From positions 27,172 through 91,171 of the forward strand of contig NZ_BMNT01000033.1 of assembly GCF_014646695.1 (NCBI RefSeq): DNA of 64,000 nt. Reading direction: 5' to 3'. The notes beneath the pieces were generated by a model that saw nothing but the letters and a program-made list of their open reading frames with translations, was not told the origin of the DNA and ran no database searches. The translations under genes and the position numbers were made by a program. Shown here piece after piece: positions 8,582-16,902 of this stretch; the first letter of the stretch is position 1; each line of letters opens with the position of its first letter. The DNA is from Sphaerisporangium melleum. GTDB lineage: Bacteria > Actinomycetota > Actinomycetes > Streptosporangiales > Streptosporangiaceae.

Positions 8582-9705
8582 GGGACCAAGGTGGGCGCGC
8601 CGGGCGCGAACTCGGTGTGGATGAGGTGCGGCGGCACGCCGATGTGCAGCAGACGCGCCGTCGACACCCGCACCATGTCCGGCGGGCCGCACAGGAAGAC
8701 ATCTCCGTCCAGGGCGACGCGGTGGTTGAGCAGGGCGTCCACGGCCATCTCCCGCCGCCACCCGGCCGGGGCGTCCGCGACCGCCTGCACCACCCGCAGC
8801 CGCCGGTGCTGGCCGCGCAGATCGCGCAGGTCGCCGACATCGTAGGCGTCACCGGGATGGCGCACCCCGTGGAACAGGTCGATGCTCGGCCGGTCGGGCA
8901 GCCACATCGACTCCTCGATCAGCGCCTTGAGCGGGGCGAGCCCGGTGCCGCCCGCGATGAAGACCAGGTGCGGAGTGCTCGCGCGCTCCAGCACGAGCGA
9001 CCCGCGCGGCGGGCCGAGCAGCAGCGTGTCGCCCACGCGCGTGTGGTGCGCGAGCGCCGTGCTGACCCACCCGCCGGAGACCACCCGCACGTGGAAGGTC
9101 AGCCGGTTGTCGCGGCGCGGCGCGTTGGCGATCGAGTACGGCCGCCAGACCTTGGGCCAGTGCGGGGTCTGCACGGTGGCGTACTGGCCGGCCTTGTACG
9201 CGTACGGCTGGGTCGGCTCGACGGTGAGCACGGCGATCTCGCGGGTGCGCATCTCGTGCCCGACCACCACGCCCTCCCAGGTCGACGGGCCGTAGGCGGC
9301 GTCCTGGTCGGCCGCCTTGATCATCACGTCGGCGATGAACTGGTAGGCGTCGATCCAGGCGGCGTCGTAGACCGAGCGCCAGGCGTCGCCGGCGTTGGCC
9401 CGCATCGCGATGACCAGGCAGCGGCCCACGGCCGGATAGTGCTCGGGCAGCACGCCGTACTTGCGGTGGTCGCGGGCGAGCTGGCCCAGGTAGTCCAGCA
9501 CGCCGCCGGTGTCGTCCAGGTTCAAAACGACCCGGGTGAGCGCGTGCAGCAGGCGGTCGCGCTGCACGTCCATGGCGGGCGGGAACATCTCGCGGATGCG
9601 CGGATAGTCGGCGAACAGCTTGGCGTAGAAGTGCATGGCGACCTTGTCGGCCACCGGCTCGACCAGGGCCCAGCTCTGGCGGATCAGTCCGATGTCGATG
9701 GTCAT
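8575..9705 (-). CDS. Flavohemoprotein-like globin/FAD/NAD(P) oxidoreductase
   Basis: A 376-residue fusion. Residues 1-135 are a globin domain (QSWALVEPVADKVAMHFYAKLF, then LPEHYPAVG with the probable proximal His). Residues 150-245 are an FAD-binding barrel with the RPYSIAN motif, and residues 250-376 an NAD(P)-binding domain with IAGGTGLAPLKALIEE and FLCGPPDMV. This is the Hmp layout, which oxidises nitric oxide to nitrate using O2 and NAD(P)H, although such actinobacterial relatives lack direct proof. The start at 9705 leaves four bases after the stop of the PNPOx-fold gene, so both are in one operon. A palindromic site at 10476-10504 may control it. Confidence 0.88.
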   Translation of the reverse strand: MTIDIGLIRQSWALVEPVADKVAMHFYAKLFADYPRIREMFPPAMDVQRDRLLHALTRVVLNLDDTGGVLDYLGQLARDHRKYGVLPEHYPAVGRCLVIAMRANAGDAWRSVYDAAWIDAYQFIADVMIKAADQDAAYGPSTWEGVVVGHEMRTREIAVLTVEPTQPYAYKAGQYATVQTPHWPKVWRPYSIANAPRRDNRLTFHVRVVSGGWVSTALAHHTRVGDTLLLGPPRGSLVLERASTPHLVFIAGGTGLAPLKALIEESMWLPDRPSIDLFHGVRHPGDAYDVGDLRDLRGQHRRLRVVQAVADAPAGWRREMAVDALLNHRVALDGDVFLCGPPDMVRVSTARLLHIGVPPHLIHTEFAPGAPTLVPS

Positions 9706-9709
9706 GGCG

Positions 9710-10381
9710 TCACTCAGCCGACCGGCCGGCCCCCTCCGGTTCCTTGCCCGGCGCCCGCATGCGCGCGACGCCGAAGTAGTCCTCGCCGGCCGGCCTGCGG
9801 CCCTGCGCGGCGCCCGACCTGCGGTCCTGCCGGACCAGGCGGGGGATGTGCTTGGAGCAGTGGATGTAGGCCTCCTCGACCTCGACCACGACCCATCGGT
9901 CGGCGCGCCGGCCGGGCGCGGTGCGGTCCTCGTCGGCCAGCCCGTGGCGGCGCGCGGCATCGTAGGCGGTCGTGATGGTGGCCGACCCGTTGACGTGCAG
10001 CCCCACGAGGTCGTCGTAGAAGTCGATGAACAGCATGCTGATGTGCGGGTTCTCCAGGATGTTCCCCATGCTGGCGAGCACGCCGTTGCCGCGGAACTCG
10101 GGGTAGATCAGCTTGGCGGGCTCCAGCACCCGGACGAACCCGGGCGGGCCGGCCCGGAAGGAGGTGTCGCAGTTGCCCTCCGCGTCGGAGGTGCCGATGA
10201 AGGCCATTTCCTGCCGGGCGACGAACTCCTGCATCTCGGGCGTCAGATGGTCCACCACCTGCCGGTCGTAGAACCGCAGCGCGCGCTCGCGCGTGGCGAA
10301 CAGGCTCTGCAGGACGTGCTCGCCCCTCGACCCGGGAAGGTGCTCCTCCCCCTGCCCGTCGTACGGCCCGTGCTGACCCAT
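9710..10381 (-). CDS. Pyridoxamine 5'-phosphate oxidase-fold flavoprotein
   Basis: About 223 residues with the split-barrel flavin-binding fold of the PNPOx family: EMQEFVARQEMAFIGTSDAEG near 50-70, RAGPPGFVRVLE and IYPEFRGNGVLASMGNILEN in the middle, then a VNGSATI strand. Proteins of this group bind FMN, F420 or heme. The ATG at 10381 was chosen because GGGAG lies five bases upstream; an in-frame ATG at 10393 would add four residues. It is the first gene of a two-gene operon with the flavohemoprotein, and the same pairing of a PNPOx-like protein with an NO- or redox-related oxidoreductase is common in actinobacteria, suggesting a role in nitrosative or oxidative stress. Confidence 0.85.
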   Translation of the reverse strand: MGQHGPYDGQGEEHLPGSRGEHVLQSLFATRERALRFYDRQVVDHLTPEMQEFVARQEMAFIGTSDAEGNCDTSFRAGPPGFVRVLEPAKLIYPEFRGNGVLASMGNILENPHISMLFIDFYDDLVGLHVNGSATITTAYDAARRHGLADEDRTAPGRRADRWVVVEVEEAYIHCSKHIPRLVRQDRRSGAAQGRRPAGEDYFGVARMRAPGKEPEGAGRSAE

Positions 10382-10475
10382 CAACGCTCCCATCACCGTC
10401 CCGCGCGCCGGCGGCCGCGCGGCCGCCCGCCGCACCCTGCCCCGGACAAAGCCACAGAAACCTCATGGACAACTT

Positions 10476-10504
10476 GGGTCACAGTACCGGTCCTGACCCT
10501 GTGA
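10476..10504 (-). promoter_or_regulatory. Nested palindrome upstream of the flavohemoprotein operon
   Basis: TCACAG at 10479-10484 is mirrored by CTGTGA at 10499-10504, and GGGTCA at 10476-10481 by TGACCC at 10494-10499. The nested inverted repeats lie about 95-125 bp upstream of the 10381 start. The outer half-sites resemble CRP/FNR-type boxes, so control by such a factor is possible. Confidence 0.5.
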
Positions 10505-10885
10505 TGTCGGGATGCGGCCATAAATCTGCTGACTTTTCCAGTCAGTAGAACCCGAGTCAGTTTCGGTACGCCGGCACGCGCCGCGTGCGAGCGTCCGACC
10601 GGCGCTTCCGTTCGGCCGACGCATGAGAGTTCCCGCGGCCCGGCCGCCCCTGATGTTTAGCCGCCCCGGTACGGGTAGGCGCATCTCGTTCGAAGGTGGA
10701 TGCGAGGTCCGGGGCGTCCGGGCCCAGGGGGTGGAGTTCGGACGGTTCGCGGGGGCCGCGCTAGGGCGGGCTCAGCAGATGGCCCGGCGAGCCCTGGACG
10801 GGGTCCGGCGTCCTGCGAACGACCGCGTACCCGGCCAGGACCAGCAATACCGTGCAGTGATCGCGAACTACCAAAAGGTGGAGAA

Positions 10886-10993
10886 ATGACGATCGAGCAC
10901 CACGGCCTGACCGCCGGCACCTTAACCCGGGACAGCGAGGACACACAGGAAGAGGCCATGACCGCCCTGTGGTCCCGCATCGGCTGGGAGTGA
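10886..10993 (+). CDS. Small peptide, 35 residues, with a TTA codon
   Basis: ATG at 10886 follows AAGGTGGAGAA, a good ribosome binding site, and the frame ends with TGA at 10991-10993. The peptide starts MTIEHHGLTAGTLTRDSED and ends TALWSRIGWE. Residue 13 is encoded by TTA (10922-10924), a codon very rare in such genomes and often a sign of bldA-dependent antibiotic genes. No RiPP modification enzyme of a known class lies immediately beside it; the next genes are those of cluster 1. It could be a precursor or signalling peptide, or a chance short frame with a good Shine-Dalgarno. Confidence 0.5.
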   Translation: MTIEHHGLTAGTLTRDSEDTQEEAMTALWSRIGWE

Positions 10994-11684
10994 CCCGCCG
11001 GCCGCCGACGCCGGCATGCACGGGCGGGCGGCCTGCGTGCGCAGACCGCCCGCCGAGACGCGCTGCACGTACGTGTTCCTGCTGCCATGGCCGGCCGGGC
11101 CGCCGGTCTTCCAGGCCTGCCCCATGGTCGCGAGCCTGGCGCTGTCGTTCGCGAACGACGACCCGCCAATTGCCAGTTATTCGCAGTTACCAGATATTCC
11201 CGGTTCAGGGGTGACCGGGATAATATCGCCACCGCCCCCTTTGGCGGGTCCCGCGAGATATCGATCACCGCGCGTTCCCGACCGTGAATGCCCCGGCGTC
11301 CCGTTGTGGTGATCAAGGGGCAAGTGCGGATTATCCGCAGTTGTACGCCCACCCCGGCGCGAGCGAAATCCAGGACCGCCGTAAATGCCGCCCGGAGCGG
11401 GCCGTATGCCGGTTCCGCGCACCGCCGCCACCCGGATCGCCGCGCCGCCGTCGCATCTTCGCCCAGGTGAGAGGCGCGGCCGGACATCGCGCCCGGCCCC
11501 GCACCGTACCGGCCGCCTACTCGCGGGGATGATGGCTCCTTTTTCCCGGCCGCGTCCCCAGCGCGTCGGCGATGACCGGCCGTGCAACTGAATACCGCCC
11601 GCGTTGACGACGCCTCCGGCCGATGTGCACCATCACGAACACTCACAGATTCGCCCCGATCTGGAGACCCATGGGGGGTTGCCC
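10994..11684. other. Non-coding stretch upstream of cluster 1
   Basis: About 690 bases with no convincing gene. GC drops locally (11160-11260) and AT-rich pieces such as CCAGTTATTCGCAGTTACCAG and GGGATAATATCGCC followed by GAGATATCGATCACC suggest promoter or operator sequence for the dehydrogenase operon starting at 11685. GTGAATGCCCCGG at about 11283 contains the GAATGC element also seen at 19.1-19.25 kb. Confidence 0.35.
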
Positions 11685-12920
11685 ATGCCACGTGTCATCC
11701 AATACACGGACCCGGTGGAAGGCTGCCTGGGATATCTGGTGTACGACCGGGAGGACTGCCGGCTGGCCGCCGGCGGATTTCGCGTCCAGCCCGGCCTGAA
11801 GGTCCAGACTCTGATCGACCTCGCCGAGCGGATGACGCTCAAGCAGCGCGTCCTCGGCATCAACGTCGACGGCGCCAAGTCCGGCCTCGCCTACGACCCG
11901 ATGGCCCCCGGCGCCGAGGACGTCATCTCGCGCTTCATGTCGTTCATGTGGGGCGAGTTGACCACTCGCTACAGCATGGGGTGCGACATGGGCACCCGGT
12001 TCGAGGACCTGGAGCGCCTGGCCGCCGGGGTCGGGCTGCGGTCGGTGAAGTACGCGGTCAAGCACGCCCAGGGCTTCTCCGACGAGGAGTACGTCGCCCG
12101 CATGCGCCTGCTGGACGCCCCCGTGGGCCGGCGCACGGTGGGGCAGCGCCGCGCCGGGCACGTGGTCGCCCACTCCGCCCTCGCCGCGGCCGACAGCGCG
12201 GGGTACCTCGCGAGCGGCCTGCACGTCGCCATCCAGGGCTTCGGCAACCTCGGGCGGGCCGCGGCCGAGTCGCTCGTCGCCGAAGGCGCCTCGGTCGTCG
12301 CGGTCGCCGACGCCTACGGCTGCGCCGTCCACCCCCGGGGCCTGGACGTCACCTCGATGCTGAACCACGACCAGTCGCGCCCGGTGTCGGAGCAGACCGA
12401 CCGGCTGGCCTGGCTGCCCGGCGACACGCTGTTCCGGCTCCCCGTGGACGTGCTCGTCCTGGCCGCCGTCGAGGACGCGATCACCGTCGAGCAGGCCGAG
12501 GCGCTGCAGGCGCCGGTCGTGGTCGTGGGCGCCAACTGCGGGCTCAGCGAGGCCGCCGAGCGGACGCTCCACGAGCGCGGAGTGCTGGTCGTGCCCGACT
12601 TCATCGGCGGGATCGGCGGGTCGGCCTCGATGGAGACCCTGTTCGGCCCGGCCACCCTGCCGGAGCCGCACGAGGTGCTGGACAACGTCGCCTTCCTCAT
12701 CCGCGAGTTGGTGATCGACATCATCGCGGGCTCCCGGATGCGCCACGTGCCGCCCCGGCAGGTCGCGCTCGACATCGCGGCGGCCGCCCCCGTCCACCCT
12801 GACCAGCCCCCGTACGGCCACAGCCCCTACGCCCGCGCGAGCCGGCGGCCGAAGGGCAACCGGATCGCGACCGCGGCGTCCCGGCGCGGTGGCCTCATCG
12901 CATCAGGAGAGAATCTGTGA
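11685..12920 (+). CDS. Glu/Leu/Phe/Val dehydrogenase-family enzyme
   Basis: A 411-residue member of the amino-acid dehydrogenase family, which interconverts an amino acid and its 2-oxo acid with NAD(P). The N-terminal half carries the substrate domain with INVDGAKSGLAYDP (the Lys-containing site of this family) and the C-terminal half a Rossmann domain with IQGFGNLGRAAAESL near 188-202 and VVVGANCGLSE. The last 30 residues are basic and non-conserved. The start at 11685 (MPRVIQYTD) follows GGGGGGTTGCCC. It overlaps the next gene by GTGA. As first gene of cluster 1 it may supply or consume an amino-acid building block; a housekeeping role is less likely given the operon. Confidence 0.82.
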   Translation: MPRVIQYTDPVEGCLGYLVYDREDCRLAAGGFRVQPGLKVQTLIDLAERMTLKQRVLGINVDGAKSGLAYDPMAPGAEDVISRFMSFMWGELTTRYSMGCDMGTRFEDLERLAAGVGLRSVKYAVKHAQGFSDEEYVARMRLLDAPVGRRTVGQRRAGHVVAHSALAAADSAGYLASGLHVAIQGFGNLGRAAAESLVAEGASVVAVADAYGCAVHPRGLDVTSMLNHDQSRPVSEQTDRLAWLPGDTLFRLPVDVLVLAAVEDAITVEQAEALQAPVVVVGANCGLSEAAERTLHERGVLVVPDFIGGIGGSASMETLFGPATLPEPHEVLDNVAFLIRELVIDIIAGSRMRHVPPRQVALDIAAAAPVHPDQPPYGHSPYARASRRPKGNRIATAASRRGGLIASGENL

Positions 12921-14353
12921 GCACCGAGCAAGCGTGTCGCCACGAGCGCAGCCACATCGTCGACTCCGCCTTCTACGGCCACCGCTACAGCACCGCGGCC
13001 AGCCGCCGGATCTTCTGCGACCGCTGCCGGTTCCAGCGCTGGCTGGACGTGGAGGCCGCGCTGGCCCTGGAGCAGGCCGCTCTCGGCATCATCCCGGCCG
13101 ACGCCGCGCGGAAGATCGCCGCGGCGGCGAAGGTCGAGCGGCTCGACCTCGGCGCGGTCCGGGCCGAGATCCGGCGCACCAGCCACTCGCTGGTCGGCCT
13201 GCTGCGCGTGTTCCAGGCCTCGGTCGAGGACGGCGCCGGCGAGTACGTCCACTACGGCGCCACCACGCAGGACATCCAGGACACCGCCCAGTCGCTGGAG
13301 ATGCGCGACGTCGTGGACGCGCTGGAGCACGAACTGCTCGCGATCGTGACCCGGCTGGCCGACCTCGCCGAGACGCACGCCGAGACCGTCGCGCTCGGCC
13401 GCACCCACGCCCAGCCGGCGCTGCCCATCGGCTTCGGCCTGAAGATCGCCGGCTGGATGGACGAGATCCTGCGCAGCGGCGAGCGGCTGCGCGCGCTGCG
13501 CCCGCGGGTGCTGACCGCCGAGCTGTTCGGCGGCGTCGGCACCATGGCCGGCTTCGGCGACCAGGCGATCGACCTGCTGCGCGGGTTCTCGGCCCGCCTC
13601 GGCCTGAGCGCCGCCCCGGTGGCCTGGCACGTCGCCCGCGACCGGATCGCCGAGTTCGCCTCCACCCTGGCCATCGTCGCCGGGACGATGGGCCGCATCG
13701 CCGACGAGGTGCGCCTGCTGTCGCGCCCGGAGTTCGGCGAGGTCGAGGAGGAGTGGCGGCTCGGCCGGGTCGGCAGCAGCACGATGCCGCACAAGCGCAA
13801 CCCCGAGGCGTGCGAGCAGACGGTGATGCTGTCCCGCCTGGCCGCCGGCACGGTCGGCGTGGCGCTGGCCGCGATGAGCGGCGACCACGAGCGCGACTCG
13901 CGCTCGCTGCGCCTGGAGTGGGCGTGCGTGCCCGAGGTGTCGCACTACACCCTCGCCGCCTGCGACATCACCCGCCTCATCGTGGACGGCCTGAAGGTGC
14001 ACCCCGACCGGCTGCTGGAGAACACCAAGGTCGTCACCGACCAGATCGTCACCGAGCGGCTCATGCTCGCGCTGGGCAGGCACATCGGCAAGCAGACCGC
14101 CCACGAGCACGTGTACGAGCTCAGCCAGGAGTCGCGTACCACCGGGACCTCGCTGGAGGAGCTGATCCGCGCGAACGGCGTGGCCCAGCACCTCGGCGAG
14201 GAGGAACTGGCCGGCATCTTCGACGTGACGTCCTACCTCGGCCACTCGGCCGAGCTCACCATGTACACGGTCGCCCAGGCCCGCGCGTGGGCCGCCGAGA
14301 CCAGGCGCCTGCTGGGCAAGCCCGTGAAGGAGACGGCCCTTGCCCACCACTGA
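12917..14353 (+). CDS. Fumarase/aspartase-superfamily lyase (adenylosuccinate lyase-like)
   Basis: A 478-residue lyase. It has the TTQDIQDT stretch (about 115), GRTHAQPA near 157-164 and the superfamily signature loop GSSTMPHKRNPEA near 290-302, so the catalytic Ser loop is intact. Enzymes of this superfamily eliminate fumarate or an amine from succinyl-type adducts (adenylosuccinate, argininosuccinate, aspartate, carboxymuconate). A GTG start at 12917 forms a GTGA overlap with the preceding stop, with AGGAGA upstream. In a biosynthetic operon it may release fumarate from an aspartate adduct, i.e. transfer the Asp amino group to a pathway intermediate; this is inference. Confidence 0.82.
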   Translation: MSTEQACRHERSHIVDSAFYGHRYSTAASRRIFCDRCRFQRWLDVEAALALEQAALGIIPADAARKIAAAAKVERLDLGAVRAEIRRTSHSLVGLLRVFQASVEDGAGEYVHYGATTQDIQDTAQSLEMRDVVDALEHELLAIVTRLADLAETHAETVALGRTHAQPALPIGFGLKIAGWMDEILRSGERLRALRPRVLTAELFGGVGTMAGFGDQAIDLLRGFSARLGLSAAPVAWHVARDRIAEFASTLAIVAGTMGRIADEVRLLSRPEFGEVEEEWRLGRVGSSTMPHKRNPEACEQTVMLSRLAAGTVGVALAAMSGDHERDSRSLRLEWACVPEVSHYTLAACDITRLIVDGLKVHPDRLLENTKVVTDQIVTERLMLALGRHIGKQTAHEHVYELSQESRTTGTSLEELIRANGVAQHLGEEELAGIFDVTSYLGHSAELTMYTVAQARAWAAETRRLLGKPVKETALAHH

Positions 14354-15011
14354 GGCCGCCGCACCACCGGCCGGCGTCCACGGGGCGCCGGCCACCGGCC
14401 ATGAGACACCCGCCCCCGGGACCCTCGCCGGGGTGCGGCGCATCGAGCTGCCGCGCCCGCTGTTCGCCACGATCGCCGGGCACGTCGTCCGCAAGCTGAC
14501 CGGGCACTACATCGACGGCGAGGTCGCCGAGCGCAAGGCGTTCGGCCTGCTGCTCGGCCGCCTGGACGGGACGACCCTGCGCGTGGCCGCCGTACTGCCG
14601 CTGCTGGCCAACATGCGCAGGGACCCGGGCATCGCCGGGGACATGGACGAACTGGTCGACCAGTACGCCATCCCGTCCGAGACGCCCAACGAGCAGCGGG
14701 GGTGGATCGCCCACCCGCGCGAGCTGATGGACGCCGAGGACTTCTGCGACGACCACGACCTGGCAGTGGTCGGCAACTACCACACCCACCGCGTGCCCTG
14801 GCCGCAGGACCCGCGGCGCGACACCTGCACCCGGCTGGACCGGCTGCTCGCCGAGGAGTCGGGCCAGTGGGTGTTCATCGTCTCGGCCACCGATCTGCAC
14901 CGGATCACCGTGCGGGCCTTCTACGAGGGCCGCAACGACCGGGAGGCGGAGATCGTGCTGCGGCCGGCCACCCCCCACGCCATCGCCATCGACAGGAAGA
15001 GCGATCGATGA
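14340..15011 (+). CDS. JAMM/MPN-domain (Mov34/PAD-1 type) protein
   Basis: A 223-residue protein with a probable TTG start at 14340, preceded by AAGGAG and overlapping the lyase by 14 bp. Residues 1-35 are Pro/Ala-rich. The rest is an MPN fold with VGNYHTHRVPWPQDPRRD near 140-157, matching the JAMM metal motif (His-x-His followed by Asp), and a plausible upstream Glu. Bacterial JAMM proteins hydrolyse isopeptide or thiocarboxylate-derived bonds of ubiquitin-like sulfur carriers in cysteine and siderophore pathways, but no such carrier is encoded nearby, so its substrate may be a small molecule intermediate. It sits in the ATGA/GTGA-linked cluster 1 operon. Confidence 0.75.
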   Translation: MPTTEAAAPPAGVHGAPATGHETPAPGTLAGVRRIELPRPLFATIAGHVVRKLTGHYIDGEVAERKAFGLLLGRLDGTTLRVAAVLPLLANMRRDPGIAGDMDELVDQYAIPSETPNEQRGWIAHPRELMDAEDFCDDHDLAVVGNYHTHRVPWPQDPRRDTCTRLDRLLAEESGQWVFIVSATDLHRITVRAFYEGRNDREAEIVLRPATPHAIAIDRKSDR

Positions 15012-15709
15012 CCCATGCAGAGGACTACGCGAAGGTCACCGGCTTCCACGGCCACAAATGCCCGGGGTCGGCCGTCGGCCTGCGCATCGCCCAGGCGGCC
15101 GTCGCCGAGCTCGGCCGGCACGACGCCGGCAACGAGATCGTCGCGGTCGGCGAGATCGACTCCTGCGTCGTCGACGCCGTCCAGGTGATCACCGGCTGCA
15201 CGGTCGGCAACCGTCACCTGGTCCTGCAGGACAACGGCAAGGTGGCCTTCACCTTCTGGCGGGTCGCCGACGGCGCCGCGCTGCGCGTCACGGCCAAGCC
15301 CGGCAGCGAGGCCTACCGCGGCGAGGAGGCGTGGGTGCTCGCCCGCAAGGTTGAGGCCGGTACGGCCACCGACGACGAGCGTGCCCGCTTCCAGGCCGGG
15401 CAGGCCGAGCGCATCGAGCGCATCCTCACCGCCCCGGCCGGCGACATCCTGGTGGTCGAGCCGGTCATCGACGACGCGCCGGCCGCCAAGAAGTCCGAGC
15501 CGCACGCCCCCTGCGACGGCTGCGCCGAGCCGACCAGCACCGCCGTCCTGCACGACCACCGCGGCCGGATGCTGTGCCCGCCCTGCCACCTCGCCGCGCA
15601 CGGCGGGGTGCTCCCAGCCGGCGGGCACGGGCACGGCCACGGGCATGGGCACGGCCACCAAGACCATCACGCCCACCAGCCCGGCCATGGTCACCTTCAG
15701 CACCACTGA
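15008..15709 (+). CDS. FmdE-like protein with zinc finger and His-rich tail
   Basis: A 233-residue protein. Residues 1-140 match the FmdE family (formylmethanofuran dehydrogenase subunit E-like), with FHGHKCPGSAVGLRIA near 13-28 and GEIDSCVVDAVQVITGC near 48-64; the Cys/His pattern suggests metal binding. Residues 165-200 contain a CDGC...CPPC pair like a small zinc ribbon. The last 30 residues are almost only His, Gly and Gln (HGHGHGHGHGHQDHHAH). No methanogenesis or molybdopterin genes are near, so the enzyme name is only homology. Such proteins appear in biosynthetic clusters with unknown chemistry. ATGA overlap with the JAMM gene implies tight coupling. Confidence 0.8.
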   Translation: MTHAEDYAKVTGFHGHKCPGSAVGLRIAQAAVAELGRHDAGNEIVAVGEIDSCVVDAVQVITGCTVGNRHLVLQDNGKVAFTFWRVADGAALRVTAKPGSEAYRGEEAWVLARKVEAGTATDDERARFQAGQAERIERILTAPAGDILVVEPVIDDAPAAKKSEPHAPCDGCAEPTSTAVLHDHRGRMLCPPCHLAAHGGVLPAGGHGHGHGHGHGHQDHHAHQPGHGHLQHH

Positions 15710-15792
15710 CCCGGGCCGGCGGTCCGCCCCCGCCCGCGTCCGGCGCCGGGCCAGGCCGGGCGCCGCTCAGGCGATCCGAGAAAGGAAGTTTC

Positions 15793-16902
15793 ATGTCCGA
15801 TGACTTCGCCACCGTGTTCGAGGCGCCCGTCGACCAGGTACCGGACCTCGACGAGCTGGTCGTGGCGACGATGACGTGGCACTTCTCGCCCTCGACCGGC
15901 AGCCCGTTCTGGACCGGGCGCGCGGCCTCGTTCGGCTTCGACCCGCTGTCGGACGTCAAGACCTACGACGACCTGCTGGAGTGCTTCTCCACCGTCGAGG
16001 TCGACTGGAGTGCGATCCCCGCGCACACGCTCATCCCGCGCGGCAGCGCCGGCCGGCCCGGCCGCTTCGGCGTGTACGAGTCGGGCGGCACGACCGGCGC
16101 ACCCAAGCGCATCGTCGACGCCACCTCCCGCAGGCGCAACATCGAGTACCAGAGCATGTTCCTGGACGAGCAGGGCTTCCCGACCGGCGGGCTGGAGGCG
16201 GGCTGGCTGCACGTCGGGCCGACCGGGCCGCACATCATGGCCAAGAACATCGGCAACCTCACCGAGCTGCGCGGCTTCCTGTCCTATTTCGTCGACCTCG
16301 ACCCGCGCTGGGTCAAGCGGTGCATCGCCACCGGCCGCGAGGACGAGTCCAACCGGTACATCGACCACATCCTCGACCAGGTCAAGGACGTGCTGCAGTC
16401 GCAGGACATCCGGGCGATGTCCAGCACCCCGCGCATCCTGGAGCGGATCGTCGCCCGGCCCGACGTGTACGAGCCGCTGCGCGAGAAGGTGCGCGGCATC
16501 ATCTGGGGCGGCACCAGCGTCGACGCCGAGACGCTGAACCTGCTGGAGAACGAGGCGTTCCCCGAGGCGACGATCGCCGGCGCGTACGGCAACACGATGA
16601 TGGGCATGGCGCCGCAGCGCACCCGCCGCGACGGCGACCCGTCGCCGTGCGTGTTCCGCCCCTTCTACCCCTACACGATCGTGGACGTGGTGGACCCGGT
16701 GGACCTCACCACGCGGGTGCCGGTCGACACGCGCGGCGTCGTGAAGATCACCGCGCTGACCCGCGACCTGTTCATGCCCCCCACCGTCGAGCGCGACATG
16801 GTCACGCTGCGCGCGCCGCTGGACGGGCACCCGGGTGTCGAGGTCTCCGACGTGCGGCCCAACGAGACCGCCAAGGAGACCATCATCGAGGGGGTCTACT
16901 GA
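15793..16902 (+). CDS. EhpF-like adenylate-forming enzyme
   Basis: A 369-residue protein of the ANL superfamily, of the short type annotated as phenazine antibiotic biosynthesis protein (EhpF of the griseoluteate pathway). YESGGTTGAPKRIVDA near 92-107 is the P-loop-like phosphate-binding motif, and WGGTSVD and AYGNTMMGMAP match the acyl-binding and adenylate motifs. EhpF is thought to activate a carboxylate for reduction by EhpG, and the next gene is indeed EhpG-like. No phenazine core genes (phzBCDEFG) are present, so the substrate is something else. ATG at 15793 follows AAAGGAAG; the stop overlaps the next start as TGATG. Confidence 0.82.
   Translation: MSDDFATVFEAPVDQVPDLDELVVATMTWHFSPSTGSPFWTGRAASFGFDPLSDVKTYDDLLECFSTVEVDWSAIPAHTLIPRGSAGRPGRFGVYESGGTTGAPKRIVDATSRRRNIEYQSMFLDEQGFPTGGLEAGWLHVGPTGPHIMAKNIGNLTELRGFLSYFVDLDPRWVKRCIATGREDESNRYIDHILDQVKDVLQSQDIRAMSSTPRILERIVARPDVYEPLREKVRGIIWGGTSVDAETLNLLENEAFPEATIAGAYGNTMMGMAPQRTRRDGDPSPCVFRPFYPYTIVDVVDPVDLTTRVPVDTRGVVKITALTRDLFMPPTVERDMVTLRAPLDGHPGVEVSDVRPNETAKETIIEGVY

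Noticed and set aside
10623-11590. Long overlapping frames on both strands between 10.6 and 11.6 kb
   Set aside because: They are Arg/Pro/Ala-rich with no ribosome binding sites or recognisable motifs, typical of chance frames in GC-rich DNA.
12917-14353. CreD-type nitrosuccinate lyase
   Set aside because: The partner flavin monooxygenase (CreE type) required for that pathway is not in the cluster.
15008-15709. A tungsten/molybdenum formylmethanofuran dehydrogenase system
   Set aside because: Only an FmdE-like domain occurs; catalytic subunits and methanofuran genes are absent.
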